In this document: piece by piece, positions 27,048 through 39,203 of the stretch | Layout: each line of letters starts with the position of its first letter | Numbering within the stretch: position 1 is the stretch's first letter | Source: Lachnospiraceae bacterium | Lineage (GTDB): Bacteria > Bacillota > Clostridia > Lachnospirales > Lachnospiraceae | Assembly: GCA_022791755.1 (NCBI GenBank) | Contig: JAAVZR010000041.1 | Coordinates: forward strand, 1 to 64,000 | DNA: 64,000 bases | Direction of reading: 5' to 3' | Notes under the pieces: model-generated | Seen by the model: only the letters and a program-made list of their open reading frames with translations | Told to the model about the DNA's origin: nothing | Databases searched by the model: none | Translations under genes and position numbers: made by a program

Positions 27048-27103
27048 AATGCTTGTTCCTCCTTTACATATACGGGGGGTCCCCTCCGCTTCTGAATATA
27101 TAT

Positions 27104-27132
27104 ATTTTACTGCTTCAGCCTGCATACGTCAA
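27104..27132 (-). promoter_or_regulatory. promoter of the AfuABC-like operon
   Basis: On the minus strand TTGACG (27127-27132) and TAAAAT (27104-27109), each 5 of 6, are 17 bases apart. It lies in a 265-base AT-rich gap (27048-27312) that also holds several TTACAT-type motifs. Confidence 0.72.
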
Positions 27133-27263
27133 GGAGTTTTTATATATGTTGCATAATCTTAGCATAAACAACAAATATTTTATAGGGATTTTATACATTG
27201 TTTTTACATTTTCCTCCATTTACGCCTTGGATAAAAAAATGTAATACAAAATTGCACGCCTTC

Positions 27264-27282
27264 TTACATATATTTTATGTAA
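27264..27282. promoter_or_regulatory. 19-bp palindrome between response regulator and importer genes
   Basis: TTACATA and TATGTAA flank a five-base centre. Similar half-sites (TTTACAT) recur near 27063 and 27203 in the same gap. It could be a binding site for the neighbouring response regulator or a weak hairpin behind its stop codon. Confidence 0.45.
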
Positions 27283-27312
27283 ATATCTCTGTCTCTCTGC
27301 CGGCCGGACCGC

Positions 27313-27984
27313 TCATGACGTCTCCTCCATGCGGTAGCCAAAACTGCGGATGGTCTTCAGGCAGGAAGGCTGTCCCAGCCGCAGGCGCAGCCTTTTCATC
27401 GTCACTGTCAGAGTGTTATCATTCACATAGCTGCCTTTATTATCCCAGACCTCCCGCAGCAGCCTTTCCCGGCTCATGGTCTTTCCCCGGTTCGTCATCA
27501 GCGCCATCAAAAGCTGGTACTCCACCTGGCTCACAGGCACTTCCTCCCCTTCGCAGAATACCACGGCCCGGCTCACATTCACCGAAATCTCGTCACAGAC
27601 CAGAACCTCATCGGCCATACTTTTGCTGTGCCGCAGCAGAGCCTGAACGCGGGAGTAGAGAGCCTCCAGCTCAAAAGGCTTTACCACATAATCACCGGCT
27701 CCGGAACAAAGCCTGTCCGCCATTTTTTCCGCGTCTCCCCGAACCGTCAAAAAGATCACCGGCAAATCGCTCCAGCGGGAGCGCACGAAACGGCAGAGAT
27801 GCTCTCCCTGTCCGTCCGGCATGTTCCAGTCCAGCAAAAGCAGGTCCGGTTTCTGCCTGTGCAATGTCTTTCTGGCCTCATCCAGTCCAAAAAGCAGCGT
27901 GACTCTGAACTCTCTTCTTTCCAGATAGTCCGCCACCAGTCCTGCCACAGCCGTATCGTCTTCCACATAGTAAATCTCTTTCAT
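27313..27984 (-). CDS. OmpR/PhoB family response regulator, no adjacent kinase
   Basis: A 223-residue regulator. The receiver domain (1-115) has the acidic pair EDD at 8-10, phospho-Asp52 in LLLLDWNMPDG, Thr in FLTVRG and Lys in YVVKPFE. The winged helix (about 125-223) ends with the usual RLRLRLGQPSCLKTIRSFGYRM. It lies upstream of and co-directional with the AfuABC-like importer, whose regulator it may be. No histidine kinase gene is next to it: the 281 bases upstream hold only the terminator of the ATPase operon, so its kinase must be elsewhere. Confidence 0.88.
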   Translation of the reverse strand: MKEIYYVEDDTAVAGLVADYLERREFRVTLLFGLDEARKTLHRQKPDLLLLDWNMPDGQGEHLCRFVRSRWSDLPVIFLTVRGDAEKMADRLCSGAGDYVVKPFELEALYSRVQALLRHSKSMADEVLVCDEISVNVSRAVVFCEGEEVPVSQVEYQLLMALMTNRGKTMSRERLLREVWDNKGSYVNDNTLTVTMKRLRLRLGQPSCLKTIRSFGYRMEETS

Positions 27985-28164
27985 TTTAAAGCCTCCATCT
28001 GCCTCTTTGGCGTATCGTACCCTTCTCCCGCCGAAGCAGGCTTTCAGACCTTCTTCTGCTGTCTACTGTGATTATGACTGGTTCCTTTTGCGGAACGGGC
28101 CTCATTATACTAACTACAGTATAAAGAAACTGGGGATTTCTGTCAAGTAAAAGGCAACATAACA

Positions 28165-28218
28165 GGAGACCGCCCCGGCCAGCCGCAGCATTTTCCTGCG
28201 GCCGCCGGGGCGGTCTCC
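28165..28218 (-). terminator. strong terminator of the V-ATPase operon
   Basis: GGAGACCGCCCCGG (28165-28178) pairs with CCGGGGCGGTCTCC (28205-28218), enclosing a second CCGCAG/CTGCGG stem. It follows the last operon gene by about 50 bases; the minus-strand exit is T-rich (TGTTATGTTGCCTTTTA). The gap 27985-28265 contains no gene that I can support. Confidence 0.85.
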
Positions 28219-28265
28219 TGTCCGTATTTCTCTGTGCTTCCTTCCAGGTGGGAAAACGATCGTTC

Positions 28266-28961
28266 CTACACCGCGTCTCCTTTGAGGATACCGGCCTCGG
28301 CATCGGCCTGGATCCTCTCCTGGCGCGCTTCTTCCAGCATCATGTCCTTGACCTTCATCAGGCGGATCTGCGTGCTTCTCTCGTTCTCATCCAGCTTCAT
28401 CGTGATGTACTTGATCTTCTCCTGCGCGGCCGGGATCATTACATGCTCCAGGGCATTGACGCGGCGGCGGGTTTTTTCGATCTCCACTGCCATCAGCTGA
28501 CAGGATTTCTCGACTTCCGCCAGACGAAGCATATCCGGCAGAAGGTCTGCCAGGGATTTGACTGCCCCGTCCAAATCGCTGGAGGTAAAGGCAAAGCCGT
28601 AGGAATAGATGTCGTTTGTGTCGGCCGTGCGGGTCTTGTACTGAAAAACCGGGATTTCCACGCTCATGACGTTCTTCATGCCGGTCTCTAAGTACACTTC
28701 CTGCTTCGGGGCCAAAAGGGCCGTGTTCAGCACCTGATCGGAGGTCGCGGCCTTGGCCAGGACGAAGTTTTTGTTGGCGGCGGTGATACCGGCCTCCACC
28801 TTTTCGCGCAGGGCCTTGTTTTCACGAACCAGCTCCAGGAACTGGCGCATCAGTTCGTCGCGCTTATCCTTTAAGAGCTTGTGGCCGCGGGTGGCTGTGG
28901 CCAGCTTTTTTTTCTGCCTGGCCAGCTCCATCCGGGTAGGAATTACCTGGGTTGATGCCAT
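28266..28961 (-). CDS. ntpD: V/A-type ATPase subunit D (central stalk)
   Basis: A 231-residue, almost wholly helical coiled-coil protein beginning IPTRMELARQKKKLATATRG, the signature of subunit D, the rotor shaft of V/A-type ATPases. It turns inside the A3B3 head and couples catalysis to the ion-driving ring. It is the last gene of the nine-gene operon, 15 bases after ntpB, and is followed by a strong terminator. The length is close to that of other bacterial D subunits. Confidence 0.93.
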   Translation of the reverse strand: MASTQVIPTRMELARQKKKLATATRGHKLLKDKRDELMRQFLELVRENKALREKVEAGITAANKNFVLAKAATSDQVLNTALLAPKQEVYLETGMKNVMSVEIPVFQYKTRTADTNDIYSYGFAFTSSDLDGAVKSLADLLPDMLRLAEVEKSCQLMAVEIEKTRRRVNALEHVMIPAAQEKIKYITMKLDENERSTQIRLMKVKDMMLEEARQERIQADAEAGILKGDAV

Positions 28962-28976
28962 ATGATCACCCCTTCC

Positions 28977-30347
28977 TTACTTGCCGTAGTACTGATCGAG
29001 GTACTTGTCGTCGATACGTTTCAGTTCGGAGCGGGGCAGGATAGACAGTAACTTCCAGCCGATCTCCAGGGTTTCTTCGATATCGCGGTTGGCGTCGTAG
29101 CCCTGGGATACGTACTCTTCCTCGAAGGCGTCGGCAAATTTTGCGTAGAGCTTATCCATATCGGTCAGCGCGGCTTCGCCCAGTACGACCATCAGCTCTT
29201 TGGCTTCCTTGCCGCGGGAATAGGCAGCAAAGAGCTGGTTCATCGTGTTGGCGTGGTCGGCGCGGGTCTTGCCTTCGCCGATACCCTTATCCTTCAGACG
29301 GGACAGGCTGGGCAGTACGTCGATGGGGGGCGTCACGTTCTTACGATACAGTTCGCGGCTTAAGATAATCTGGCCTTCGGTGATGTATCCGGTCAGGTCG
29401 GGAATCGGGTGCGTCTTGTCGTCTTCGGGCATGGTCAGGATCGGGATCATGGTGATGGATCCTTTTTTGCCGTTCTGACGGCCGGCGCGCTCGTACATTG
29501 TCGCCAGGTCGGTATACATGTAGCCGGGATAGCCGCGGCGTCCGGGTACTTCTTTGCGGGCGGCGCTGACTTCACGCAGGGCGTCCGCGTAGTTGGTAAT
29601 ATCGGTCAGAATGACCAGTACGTGCATGTCTTTTTCAAAGGCCAGATACTCGGCGGCGGTGAGGGCCATCTTTGGCGTGGCGATACGCTCAACGGCCGGG
29701 TCGTTGGCCAGGTTGACGAACATAACGGTACGGTCAATGGCGCCGGTTTCTTTAAAGCTCTGTACGAAGAAATTGGATTCTTCAAAGGTGATACCCAGAG
29801 CTGCGAATACCACGGCGAAGGGCTCGGAAGTGCCGCGCACCTTGGCCTGACGGGCGATCTGGGCCGCCAGGTTGGCGTGGGGCAGGCCGCTGGCCGAGAA
29901 GATCGGCAGCTTCTGTCCGCGTACCAGGGTGTTCAGTCCGTCGATGGCGGATACGCCGGTCTGGATGAATTCCTGGGGATAGTTGCGGGCCGCCGGATTC
30001 ATCGGCAGACCGTTGACGTCCATGCGGGCGTCGGGCAGGATTTCGGGACCGCCGTCGATGGGCCGGCCCAGGCCGTCGAATACACGGCCCAGCATATCTT
30101 CGGATACGCCCAGCTCCATGCTGCGTCCCAGGAAACGTACTTTGCTGTTGGATAAGTTGATACCGGTGGAGCTTTCAAACAGCTGCACCATAGCGTTGTC
30201 GCCGTTGACTTCGAGCACTTTGCAGCGGCGGGTTTCACCGTTCACCAGCTCGATTTCGCCCAGTTCGTCGTAGGTTACGTTTTCGACGCCTTTTACGAGC
30301 ATCAGAGGGCCTGCCACTTCTTGTATGGTTCTGTATTCTTTAGGCAT
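28977..30347 (-). CDS. ntpB: V/A-type ATPase subunit B (non-catalytic)
   Basis: A 456-residue nucleotide-binding-like subunit that alternates with A in the head. Recognisable blocks are the N-terminal barrel ([20 protein letters not shown]), [37 protein letters not shown] in place of a Walker A loop, and [20 protein letters not shown]. The lack of GxxxxGKT is normal for B subunits. It starts one base after the ntpA stop, so the two are translated together. Confidence 0.95.
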   Translation of the reverse strand: MPKEYRTIQEVAGPLMLVKGVENVTYDELGEIELVNGETRRCKVLEVNGDNAMVQLFESSTGINLSNSKVRFLGRSMELGVSEDMLGRVFDGLGRPIDGGPEILPDARMDVNGLPMNPAARNYPQEFIQTGVSAIDGLNTLVRGQKLPIFSASGLPHANLAAQIARQAKVRGTSEPFAVVFAALGITFEESNFFVQSFKETGAIDRTVMFVNLANDPAVERIATPKMALTAAEYLAFEKDMHVLVILTDITNYADALREVSAARKEVPGRRGYPGYMYTDLATMYERAGRQNGKKGSITMIPILTMPEDDKTHPIPDLTGYITEGQIILSRELYRKNVTPPIDVLPSLSRLKDKGIGEGKTRADHANTMNQLFAAYSRGKEAKELMVVLGEAALTDMDKLYAKFADAFEEEYVSQGYDANRDIEETLEIGWKLLSILPRSELKRIDDKYLDQYYGK

Positions 30348-30348
30348 G

Positions 30349-32118
30349 TTATCTGTCCTCCTTTGCCGTTAAGTTGCCCAGTTCTGTGGCCAGCTCTTTC
30401 TGGATCTTGTCGTAGTTCTCGGACAGGGCATCGTTTGCCACATATTTGAAACGTCCGATCTGTTCGCGGACGGCCAGATTGACCAGGGATTCTACGTTTA
30501 CATCCTTGTCGAGGGCTACGACGCAGTTATCATAGTACGCCAGCACCAGCTTCATCATCAGATACTGTTTTTCCAGAGGGGTGTAGGTGTCCACCTCGTG
30601 GAAGGAGTTCTGATGCAGGAAGTCTTCGCGGATGGAGCGGGCTGCCTCCAGCTTTAAGCGGTCGGGAGCGGACAGGGCGTCCATGCCGACCAGCTGTACG
30701 ATTTCCTGCAATTCGGATTCGTCCTGCAAAAGGCGCATCAGGCGGTTGCGGCATTCCATCCAGTCTTCGTGTACTTCGGTGTTGAACCAGTTAGCCATGT
30801 TGTCTACGTACAGCGAGTAGCTGCTCAGCCAGTTGATGGCCGGGAAATGCCGCTTGTAGGCCAGGGCGGAATCCAGGCTCCAGAACACCTTTACGATACG
30901 TAAGGTGGCCTGAGATACGGGTTCGGAGATATCGCCGCCGGCGGGAGACACGGCTCCGATGACAGACAGGGCGCCTTCGCGGCCTTCTTTGCCCAGGGAA
31001 ATCACGCGGCCGGCGCGCTCGTAGAACTGCGCCAGTCGGCTGCCTAAGTAGGCGGGATAGCCTTCTTCACCGGGCATTTCCTCCAGACGGCCGGACATCT
31101 CGCGGAGGGCTTCGGCCCAGCGGGAGGTGGAGTCGGCCATCAGAGCTACGGAGTAGCCCATATCGCGGAAGTATTCGGCGATGGTGATGCCGGTGTAGAT
31201 GGAGGCTTCACGGGCTGCCACGGGCATATCGGAGGTATTGGCGATCAGGACCGTACGCTCCATCAGGGAGTTGCCGGTCTTGGGGTCTTTCAGCTCGGGG
31301 AATTCGTTCAGCACGTCGGTCATCTCGTTGCCGCGCTCGCCGCAGCCGATGTAGACTACGATGTCGGCTTCGGCCCACTTGGCCAGCTGATGCTGGATAA
31401 CGGTCTTACCGGAGCCGAAGGGGCCGGGTACGGCGGCCACACCGCCTTTGGCGATAGGGAACATAGTGTCAACCACGCGCTGTCCGGTGATCAGAGGCAT
31501 ATCCGGCGGCAGCTTCTCTTTGTAGGGGCGGCCGGAACGCACGGGCCACTTCTGCATCAGGGTGACTTCTTTGTCGCCGTTTTTGGTTGCGATGACGGCG
31601 ACCGCCTGCTCGACGGTGTAGTCGCCTTCGGTGATCGACTTGATCTTACCGCTTATGCCGTAAGGGACCATGATCTTGTGCAGAACGATGGCTGTCTCCT
31701 GGACGGTACCGATGATGTCGCCGGCTTCCACTTCGTCGCCGGCTTTTGCCGTGGGAGTAAAGTGCCATACGAGATCCCGTTTCAGGGCAGGCACTTCTAC
31801 GCCTCTTTTCAGGAGGTTGCCTCCCGTTACTTTCATGATGTCATCCAGGGGTCTCTGGATTCCGTCGTAAATACTCTTAATCAGACCGGGGCCCAGTTCC
31901 ACGCTTAAGGGCATGCCGGTGGACTCTACGGGTTCGCCGGGGCCTAAGCCGGCGGTTTCTTCATATACCTGAATGGACGCCTGGTCACCGTGCATTTCGA
32001 TGACTTCGCCGATCAGGCGCTGTTTGGACACGCGGACCACGTCGAACATGTTGGCGTCGCGCATTCCTTCTGCGATTACCAGGGGTCCGGCTACTTTTTT
32101 AATGATGCCTTTGCTCAT
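30349..32118 (-). CDS. ntpA: V/A-type ATPase catalytic subunit A
   Basis: The 589-residue catalytic subunit. It has the Walker A loop GPFGSGKT at 232-239 (Lys238), the catalytic GCGERGNEM segment and the long non-homologous insert (about 110-190) that marks V/A-type A subunits and is absent from F1-beta. The [12 protein letters not shown] block is also present. It hydrolyses or makes ATP at the interface with subunit B. Length and motifs are complete. Confidence 0.96.
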   Translation of the reverse strand: MSKGIIKKVAGPLVIAEGMRDANMFDVVRVSKQRLIGEVIEMHGDQASIQVYEETAGLGPGEPVESTGMPLSVELGPGLIKSIYDGIQRPLDDIMKVTGGNLLKRGVEVPALKRDLVWHFTPTAKAGDEVEAGDIIGTVQETAIVLHKIMVPYGISGKIKSITEGDYTVEQAVAVIATKNGDKEVTLMQKWPVRSGRPYKEKLPPDMPLITGQRVVDTMFPIAKGGVAAVPGPFGSGKTVIQHQLAKWAEADIVVYIGCGERGNEMTDVLNEFPELKDPKTGNSLMERTVLIANTSDMPVAAREASIYTGITIAEYFRDMGYSVALMADSTSRWAEALREMSGRLEEMPGEEGYPAYLGSRLAQFYERAGRVISLGKEGREGALSVIGAVSPAGGDISEPVSQATLRIVKVFWSLDSALAYKRHFPAINWLSSYSLYVDNMANWFNTEVHEDWMECRNRLMRLLQDESELQEIVQLVGMDALSAPDRLKLEAARSIREDFLHQNSFHEVDTYTPLEKQYLMMKLVLAYYDNCVVALDKDVNVESLVNLAVREQIGRFKYVANDALSENYDKIQKELATELGNLTAKEDR

Positions 32119-32139
32119 TTTTGTCCATCACCCACCTTT

Positions 32140-32463
32140 CTAATTTTCTCCGTTAAAGATTATGTCGGAACCAACTGCCTGCTCTACTGATTTTTTCACC
32201 TGGGCGATGCCGGCGCCGGTATTGCCGGATACGCCGGGGATCAGGATAATGGCGGGCCTCAGCTGGTCGCGGTATGCTTCGATTTCTTCCTGCAGGCTGG
32301 CTGCCAGAGACTCTGTCATGTAGATGACGGCAAAGTCATCGGCGGCGGCTCGTTTCAGATCGGCGGCGCCTTCTTCTGCCGTTTCTACGGGAAACGTTGT
32401 CAGTCCCAGGGCAGCGAAGCCGTAAATGCTGTCGTAATCTCCCATTACTGCCACTTTATACAT
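32140..32463 (-). CDS. ntpG: V/A-type ATPase subunit F (NtpG)
   Basis: A 107-residue protein starting MYKVAVMGDYDSIYGFAALG, the Rossmann-like fold of subunit F, which binds subunit D in the central stalk. AVIYMTESLA and the conserved PAIILIPG turn are visible. It overlaps ntpC by eight bases. Naming follows Enterococcus hirae, where NtpG is the F-type letter. Confidence 0.9.
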   Translation of the reverse strand: MYKVAVMGDYDSIYGFAALGLTTFPVETAEEGAADLKRAAADDFAVIYMTESLAASLQEEIEAYRDQLRPAIILIPGVSGNTGAGIAQVKKSVEQAVGSDIIFNGEN

Positions 32464-33430
32464 ACATTTCCCTCAGTCTTTCTCGTATTGTTTCGTCGGG
32501 GAGGCCGTTCAGCTTTCCCGACAGTACCATGCGGGCGCATTTGATTTCGTTTTCGCGGGCCAGGATATAGGCCGCCAGGGGCCCGATGGTAAAGGGGTTT
32601 GATTTCTGCGGTTTCATATGCCGGATAATCAGGTTATCGCACCAGCGTTCGAAGGCGGCCGGCGATTCTTTCAGGGCTTCGGCGGCGGGAGCGTAGTCGG
32701 TGCCGGTCAGGTATTCGGCTACGTTTTCGACGCCGCCCAAGGCTGCATGGGCCAGGGCTTCGATGTTTAGTTCTTCGCAGGGAGCCAGGGCACGGGTGAT
32801 GAAGTCCAGGGATTTTCCGACCTGGCCGCAGCGCACCGCGATCTTGATATCGGCGGCTACCACGGTCAGGACGGCGTATTCTTTGAGGACTTCGTTACCG
32901 GCGCGCTTGCCGGCCTCATAGGTTGCTTCCAGGCTGGCGCGGTCTAAGATGACGTCGCAGAGCTGTCCGTCGCCGGTGTGCAGAAGCGTGTCGTAAGCTT
33001 CGGCGGCTTTCTGAGCCATGGCTTCGGGCAGGAGGCTGTAATCTTTTTCCTGGATTGCGCGGCTGATCACCTGCGGGTCGATGGTGCCGCTGTTCACGAA
33101 GAGGCGGCTGGATTCGACGGATGCGCCGGTGTAGGCTAACTTGATGGCTGCTTTGAGATTATGGTAGTCGTCGGCAATGTGGAATACGTCGAAGGCCGAC
33201 AGGTCTTCTTCCAGTTCGCCGATCAGTTCCCATGTCTTTTTTTCTTCGGCCGCCAGCAGGTTTTCTGCTGTCAGGCGTTCGTCGGGATCTCCCCAGCCTC
33301 TGTCGGCCAGAAAGTGCAGGGCTTCGTCGTAGGTTTTGGACGCTGCCAGCTGTTCCATAGCCGGACCGCTTAAGAGGTAGTTTTCCCTGCCGCGAATCCG
33401 TGCAACCGCATAGGTGTAATCTTTGTTCAT
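32456..33430 (-). CDS. ntpC: V/A-type ATPase subunit C/d (rotor cap)
   Basis: A 324-residue helical protein of the V-type d / A-type C family, which caps the membrane ring and joins it to the D-F shaft. Characteristic parts are YAVARIRGRENYLLSG, FHIADDYHNLKAAIKL, and the C-terminal GPLAAYILARENEIKCARMV. Position in the operon (between E and F/G) agrees. Confidence 0.92.
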   Translation of the reverse strand: MNKDYTYAVARIRGRENYLLSGPAMEQLAASKTYDEALHFLADRGWGDPDERLTAENLLAAEEKKTWELIGELEEDLSAFDVFHIADDYHNLKAAIKLAYTGASVESSRLFVNSGTIDPQVISRAIQEKDYSLLPEAMAQKAAEAYDTLLHTGDGQLCDVILDRASLEATYEAGKRAGNEVLKEYAVLTVVAADIKIAVRCGQVGKSLDFITRALAPCEELNIEALAHAALGGVENVAEYLTGTDYAPAAEALKESPAAFERWCDNLIIRHMKPQKSNPFTIGPLAAYILARENEIKCARMVLSGKLNGLPDETIRERLREMYV

Positions 33431-33457
33431 GGATAAAACCTCCTTTATGCGGTCGCT

Positions 33458-34051
33458 TTACGCAAACAATAATGTATGAACCTTATCTTGCAGACTTTCT
33501 TTCTCGGATGCAAATATGGCTGCGAAAGAGCAGTTTTCCTCGATGCCGCCGTATACCAGCAAAAATCCGCCGTCGATGGCGCAGGTTTCGGAGGATATGG
33601 TAAGCTCTCCGCCTTTTTTAGCGGCCGTTTCGGCTACTGTCTTGTCAAAGCCGGCGGGCAGGCGTTTCCTGTCTTTGGCATTGAAACGGATCTCGCCTTT
33701 TTCGGCCAGTGCGAATTTATCGATCATGCGCACGATCAGTTCAAAGTAGGCTTTATCCTCCAGTACGTACAGGGATGCCTGGGCTTTGTCGATGATCTGG
33801 CCGATGATCTGCTGCTTGGCAGCCAGCAGCTCCTGCTTGCGCTGCATCTGAGCCGCGGAGCGGCTTTTGCTGAGAATATCGCGGGCCGCTGCCTCGGTTT
33901 TGGCGGAGGACGCCTCCTCGAGCTCTTTGCAGGATGCGGTTGCTTCAGAGAGGATTTCCTTTGCCTGTGCGTTTGCTTCTTCGATGATTTTGTCTGCAGA
34001 GCTTTTTGCTTCTTCTTCGATTTGATGTAATATCTTATCTAATCCAGTCAT
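33458..34051 (-). CDS. ntpE: V/A-type ATPase subunit E (peripheral stalk)
   Basis: A 197-residue protein with a long N-terminal coiled coil (about 1-95, rich in Ala, Glu, Lys) and a C-terminal globular part (ELTISSETCAIDGGFLLVYGGIEENCSF), as in subunit E, the outer stalk that holds the head still. Its partner in the stalk is the first gene of the operon, ntpF. The length is usual for bacterial E subunits. Confidence 0.9.
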   Translation of the reverse strand: MTGLDKILHQIEEEAKSSADKIIEEANAQAKEILSEATASCKELEEASSAKTEAAARDILSKSRSAAQMQRKQELLAAKQQIIGQIIDKAQASLYVLEDKAYFELIVRMIDKFALAEKGEIRFNAKDRKRLPAGFDKTVAETAAKKGGELTISSETCAIDGGFLLVYGGIEENCSFAAIFASEKESLQDKVHTLLFA

Positions 34052-34078
34052 TCTAAGCTCTCCTTTTTGCGTGATCCA

Positions 34079-36563
<2,485 letters not shown>

Positions 36564-36676
36564 AGTGTAATCACCTTCTTTACTGTGGAAATTTTATCGC
36601 TGTGGGCGATTGAATTTTGGTATGTCCTCATGCACTGCCGGCGCATAAGAAGTCGCTCTTTATCAGCCGGACCAGG

Positions 36677-36985
36677 TCAGATCACCTGACTGAGGATCAG
36701 CTTCACTGCTTCATCCTCTTTCTGTTTCGCCAGTGTCATCAGCGCGTCCACATCTCTGCGTCCCTCTTCAAGGACTGCCCGGGCTTCTTCATTACCCTGA
36801 GCTGATGCCTCTTCGCCGGCTGCCTGGCGTTTGTCAGCTGCATTTTTCTTCGCCTGAGCCAGCATTTCTGCAGCCTGTGTCCTGGCATCCGTAACAATCC
36901 TGTCGGCTTCCACATGGGCATCCCTCACGGTCTGCTCCGCTTTTGTCTCCGCCTTTCGGATCGCTTCCACGGTTTCCTTTGCCAT
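36677..36985 (-). CDS. ntpF: V/A-type ATPase peripheral stalk subunit (G/H type, NtpF)
   Basis: A 102-residue Ala/Glu/Lys-rich coiled coil (AEQTVRDAHVEADRIVTDAR and following) of the G/H type, which pairs with subunit E to make the outer stalk. GAAGGTGA precedes the ATG at 36985; upstream in-frame codons lack a site. It is first in the operon, 113 bases upstream of ntpI, as in E. hirae, where this gene is ntpF. Confidence 0.85.
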   Translation of the reverse strand: MAKETVEAIRKAETKAEQTVRDAHVEADRIVTDARTQAAEMLAQAKKNAADKRQAAGEEASAQGNEEARAVLEEGRRDVDALMTLAKQKEDEAVKLILSQVI

Positions 36986-37063
36986 CCTTTCACCTTCTTC
37001 CCATTGAAAATTTATATGCAGTAACGGGCGTATCCTTAAACCTGTCATGGGAGCGATGCTGCC

Positions 37064-37092
37064 ATTATAAGGCCATCAGAAAATTACTGCAA
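37064..37092 (-). promoter_or_regulatory. promoter of the V-ATPase operon
   Basis: On the minus strand a perfect TATAAT (37064-37069) stands 17 bases from TTGCAG (37087-37092). The RNA would begin about 70 bases before ntpF, behind the rpiB stop codon. Confidence 0.65.
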
Positions 37093-37173
37093 CAGACACT
37101 GCCCCGTTTTTGCCTGACCTTTTTGCATCTGACGCCATATGTCTGAATCCGGCGGCGTCTTTCTGGACTTCTG

Positions 37174-37605
37174 TCAGTCTTCATCCATCTTGGCTATGCG
37201 GATCTTATGACGCTCTCCTTCTGAAAAGGGCGTATCCAGCCAGGTATCCACAATCTGGCAGGCCAGTCCTATACCTACCACCCGCGCCCCGAGGGCCAGC
37301 ACATTGGCGTTATTATGCTCCCTGGTAGCCTTGGCACTGTAGCAGTCGCCGCACAGAGCGGCACGGATCCCCTTGAACCGGTTTGCCGTGATAGAGATCC
37401 CGATCCCGGTGCCGCATATAATGATCCCGCGATCACATTCCCCGGACAGAACTGCCCGGCATACTACCTTGGCAATATCAGGATAATCGCAGGACTCCTC
37501 CGTGTATGTGCCGAAATCCTTAAAGCTCTCTCCTCTTTCTCTGAGATGCGCCATGATTCCCGCTTTCAGCTCCAGAGCCGAATGGTCTCCTCCTATCGCA
37601 ATCAT
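37174..37605 (-). CDS. rpiB: ribose-5-phosphate isomerase B
   Basis: A 143-residue RpiB/LacAB-family sugar-phosphate isomerase, converting ribulose 5-phosphate and ribose 5-phosphate in the pentose phosphate pathway. Visible are the phosphate-binding GGDHSALELK (Asp7, His8), the catalytic Cys64 in IIICGTGIGIS and the REHNNANVLALGARV segment. It overlaps the phosphatase gene by four bases and ends the sua5-phosphatase-rpiB operon, an order also known from Bacillus (ywlC-ywlE-ywlF). Confidence 0.93.
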   Translation of the reverse strand: MIAIGGDHSALELKAGIMAHLRERGESFKDFGTYTEESCDYPDIAKVVCRAVLSGECDRGIIICGTGIGISITANRFKGIRAALCGDCYSAKATREHNNANVLALGARVVGIGLACQIVDTWLDTPFSEGERHKIRIAKMDED

Positions 37606-38072
37606 AATGTCTCCTCTCTGAACAGCTTCTCCGCCGCCATCTTCACCAGGATATCAATGTATTCGTAATATGCCCCGTAATCAGCCAGTGTTCCGCCATA
37701 GGGACTCTCAATATCCGTGTTTTCTCCGGCATACTCTCCCAGTGTACTCACATCCGCCGGCGCGGCGAAACGGTCCGCCATAACCTCCACCTGCTGCCGC
37801 TCTTTGGCGGACATCGTCAAAATCAGAGTACCCTCCGTCACATCCCGTTCCGGCACAAATTCTTCGGAATATTCCTTCGGCGGCTCCACATCGTTGCTCT
37901 TCAAAATCGCCACCGCCTTCGGATTGAGGGGCTCCGGAAAAAGCACTACCAGCCCCCTCGATTCCACCGTCAGAGGCCGGTCTCCCTTTACCGTTTTCAG
38001 GATAGCTTCCGCCATCACACTGCGGCATACATTCTCCGTGCAGATAAACAGCACCTTTTTATATGGCATCAT
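37602..38072 (-). CDS. low-molecular-weight protein phosphatase (YwlE-like)
   Basis: A 156-residue phosphatase with the CX5R loop CTENVCR at 11-17 (Cys11 nucleophile, Arg17). Two departures are visible. The loop has Val15 where the arginine phosphatase YwlE has Thr, a residue known to favour phospho-arginine. And the usual general-acid motif DPF/Y-G near the C-terminus reads DIESPYGG, with Ser in place of Asp. So it sits in the ywlE position but may be a tyrosine phosphatase or have changed activity. The ATG pair at 38072/38069 leaves the exact start open by one codon. Confidence 0.85.
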   Translation of the reverse strand: MMPYKKVLFICTENVCRSVMAEAILKTVKGDRPLTVESRGLVVLFPEPLNPKAVAILKSNDVEPPKEYSEEFVPERDVTEGTLILTMSAKERQQVEVMADRFAAPADVSTLGEYAGENTDIESPYGGTLADYGAYYEYIDILVKMAAEKLFREETL

Positions 38073-38111
38073 GAATTCTCGCCTTCTTTCCACAGGCCTG
38101 CCGCCAAACGG

Positions 38112-39203
38112 TCACACCTCCAGGATACGATATCCGGCCGCTTTCTGCAGGCGGTTCATTATAGCTCCCTTCAGCCGGCCCTCTTCAAAACTCTCCGAAT
38201 AAATCACATCCACCTGCACACTGTCAAAAAAACGAAGGGCACTATAAAGATTATGAGCGACCGACAGAGAATCATGCCGGGAACCTGCCGATTTTAAAAT
38301 GATCCCGCCGCCGTCCTGTCGTTCGGGTGTCAGATGCAGCGCCTCCTTATATACCGGGCAGCTCTCTTCCGTGCAGAGGATTCCTGTTTTTTTACCTGCA
38401 CGTACAGCCTCCTGCGCCAGATGACAGATCTGTGCCTCCACCACCTGTGTTCCCCCGCGCACGATGGTCATCTGTGCCCGGGGCGCGTAATGCCGGTATT
38501 TCATCCCCGGCGCCTTCGGATGCATATCGCTCCCCACCGGTCCCATACTGGCATCATCCACTGTCAGGTTTTCCAGCACCTGAGCAAGCATCTCCTCCGA
38601 TATAAATCCGGGCCGCAGCAGAGAAGGCTGCGAACCGCTCACATCAATAATCGTGGATTCCAGGCCGATTCCCACCTCGCCTCCGTCCAGAATCATATCA
38701 ATCCGGCCGTCCATATCCTCTGCCACATGCTCTGCTCTGGTAGGGCTGGGGCGTCCAGAGGCATTGGCGCTGGGCGCGGCAACAGGAACACCAGCCGCCT
38801 GAATCAGAGCGCGGGCCACCGGATGAGACGGCATACGCACCGCCACCGTATCCAGGCCGCCGGTAATCTCGTAAGGTACTGCATCTGTTTTCTTAAAAAC
38901 CAGGGTCATGGGACCCGGCCAGTAGAGCCGCATCAGGATCCGCGCTGTCTCAGGAATCTCTGCCGCAAGCTCCGGCAGGGCGTCGAAGCCGGCGATATGG
39001 GCAATCAGAGGATTGTCAGAAGGGCGGCCTTTCGCCGCATAGATCTTTCGGGAAGCTTCCGGATCCAATGCGCTCCCGCCCAGGCCATACACGGTCTCTG
39101 TCGGAAACGCAACTAGGCCCCCGCTGCGTATCACAGCGGCAGCCTCCTCGATTCTGTCCGGCTCCGGCTCCTCTTTATCTATCGTAATTAATCTGGTGTC
39201 CAT
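38112..39203 (-). CDS. sua5: L-threonylcarbamoyladenylate synthase, Sua5 type
   Basis: A 363-residue Sua5/YwlC protein that makes threonylcarbamoyl-AMP for the t6A37 modification of ANN-decoding tRNAs. The YrdC domain (about 15-215) has GGLVAFPTETVYGLGG, KGRPSDNPLI, and SANASGRPSPT. A linker (MHPKAPGMKYRHYAP) leads to the C-terminal Sua5 domain (about 245-363). The ATG at 39203 is preferred over one at 39245, as GGATTGGA precedes it and the shorter form starts like the family. First gene of a three-gene operon. Confidence 0.92.
   Translation of the reverse strand: MDTRLITIDKEEPEPDRIEEAAAVIRSGGLVAFPTETVYGLGGSALDPEASRKIYAAKGRPSDNPLIAHIAGFDALPELAAEIPETARILMRLYWPGPMTLVFKKTDAVPYEITGGLDTVAVRMPSHPVARALIQAAGVPVAAPSANASGRPSPTRAEHVAEDMDGRIDMILDGGEVGIGLESTIIDVSGSQPSLLRPGFISEEMLAQVLENLTVDDASMGPVGSDMHPKAPGMKYRHYAPRAQMTIVRGGTQVVEAQICHLAQEAVRAGKKTGILCTEESCPVYKEALHLTPERQDGGGIILKSAGSRHDSLSVAHNLYSALRFFDSVQVDVIYSESFEEGRLKGAIMNRLQKAAGYRILEV

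Noticed and set aside
27985-28265. Possible sensor kinase partner of the response regulator
   Set aside because: Only short Arg/Pro-rich frames exist; the region is explained by the terminator of the V-ATPase operon.
29409-30155. A 248-codon open frame on the plus strand
   Set aside because: It is antisense to the well-supported ntpB gene and has no ribosome site or domain.
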